This document shows positions 63,751 through 64,000 of a stretch of 64,000 nt of DNA, piece by piece; position 1 is the first letter of the stretch; each line of letters begins with the position of its first letter. The notes beneath the pieces were generated by a model. It made no database searches, was not told the DNA's origin, and was given only the letters and a program-made list of their open reading frames with translations. Source of the DNA: Fontibacillus panacisegetis (GTDB lineage Bacteria; Bacillota; Bacilli; Paenibacillales; Paenibacillaceae). Where the stretch lies: NCBI RefSeq assembly GCF_900102215.1, contig NZ_FNBG01000020.1, positions 35,806 to 99,805 of the forward strand, given 5' to 3'. Made by a program: the position numbers and the translations under genes.

Positions 63751-64000
63751 GAAGGGGCTGTTCCAACTGTTCCAAAAGTTTCTAAGTATAGCTTTGAGGG
63801 GCGCTTCTTAGCAGTGGAAGGCAAAATATCAGGAAATGCATGCAAAAATGCAGTTTTATATAAGTAGCCATGAAAGGATACACAAAAGCCTGCAAAAGTG
63901 CAGGAATATGTTTCAGAATAGACTAGTTTGAAGAGAATCCTTAGAGAAAGCCTGCACATTTGCAGCAATTTAGGGCATTTAGAGGCTTTACATAAACAAA
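63751..64000. repeat. Dispersed palindrome-rich intergenic repeat, copy 2 (cut by window end)
   Basis: Same orientation and nearly the same sequence as 54620-54890, with TGCAAAAATGCAG, CCTGCAAAAGTGCAGG and CCTGCACATTTGCAG units and the same spacers. Differences are mostly single substitutions. It continues past the window. Confidence 0.8.

Noticed and set aside
1..64000. tRNA, rRNA or replication origin
   Set aside because: No cloverleaf, rRNA segment, DnaA-box cluster or iteron array was recognised while reading; a tRNAscan/Infernal run would be needed to exclude them fully.

Overview
The window reads as chromosomal DNA of a Paenibacillus-like member of the Bacillota. Pointers are Shine-Dalgarno sites with frequent GTG/TTG starts, preQ1-I riboswitches ahead of queuosine genes, a Bacillus-type Zur regulon (yciC-like GTPase, a zinc-sparing L33 protein, znuCBA), a lipoprotein with a copper-amine-oxidase 'stalk' domain, and intergenic repeats of a kind familiar from Paenibacillus. 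No rRNA or tRNA gene was recognised. Genus is inference; no comparison was run.

Layout. 1-6919 is a cobalamin operon: the 3' part of a corrinoid-binding lipoprotein, its permease and ATPase, then cobT, cobU, cobS and cobyric acid synthase, for uptake and late assembly of B12. 6920-8809 is gene-poor and holds a dead DDE transposase. 8810-26574 is a continuous, visibly A+T-richer block of 17 same-strand genes that looks like an orphan biosynthetic gene cluster, followed by a convergent AraC-type regulator. It encodes a BacA-like prephenate-processing protein, an acetoacetate-decarboxylase-like protein, a beta-hydroxyacid dehydrogenase, a class V PLP enzyme, a sugar-nucleotide epimerase/dehydratase, a BtrH-like protein, a family 2 glycosyltransferase, a nucleotidyltransferase-fold protein, two acyl carrier proteins, a seryl-tRNA-synthetase-like amino acid:carrier-protein ligase, an adenylation enzyme, a PaaK-like adenylating enzyme, two tandem thymidylate-synthase-like proteins and two ABC exporters. 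There is no multimodular NRPS or PKS. I cannot match this combination to a known product, and it is the best candidate for an undescribed system here.

27361-33505 is a decayed zone: IS110, IS630 and IS3 remnants, pseudogenes of panD (aspartate decarboxylase) and an acetyltransferase, a 14-base C run, two similar hairpin-rich segments, and one intact second BtrH-like gene (31094).

33550-47580 is ordinary chromosome: a chemotaxis receptor, a queuosine-precursor transporter behind a preQ1 riboswitch, an Xaa-Pro peptidase, an MFS exporter with a PadR regulator, a hydroxyacid dehydrogenase, the queCDE operon behind a preQ1 riboswitch and terminator with queF downstream, a stalk-domain lipoprotein, and a YcgR/YcgQ permease pair. 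47716-51908 is the zinc-starvation regulon with two Zur boxes. 52046-53866 looks like the scar of a mobile element (recombinase tail, peptidase E, broken WYL regulator). 53867-64000 carries a DsbA/FrnE oxidoreductase, a stand-alone KAS III, an alpha/beta hydrolase that lacks its expected catalytic His, a MerR regulator, an HTH-methyltransferase fusion, a DUF1801 protein, a 1032-residue hybrid histidine kinase with two kinase modules, a pentapeptide-repeat protein, and two copies of a dispersed palindrome-rich repeat.
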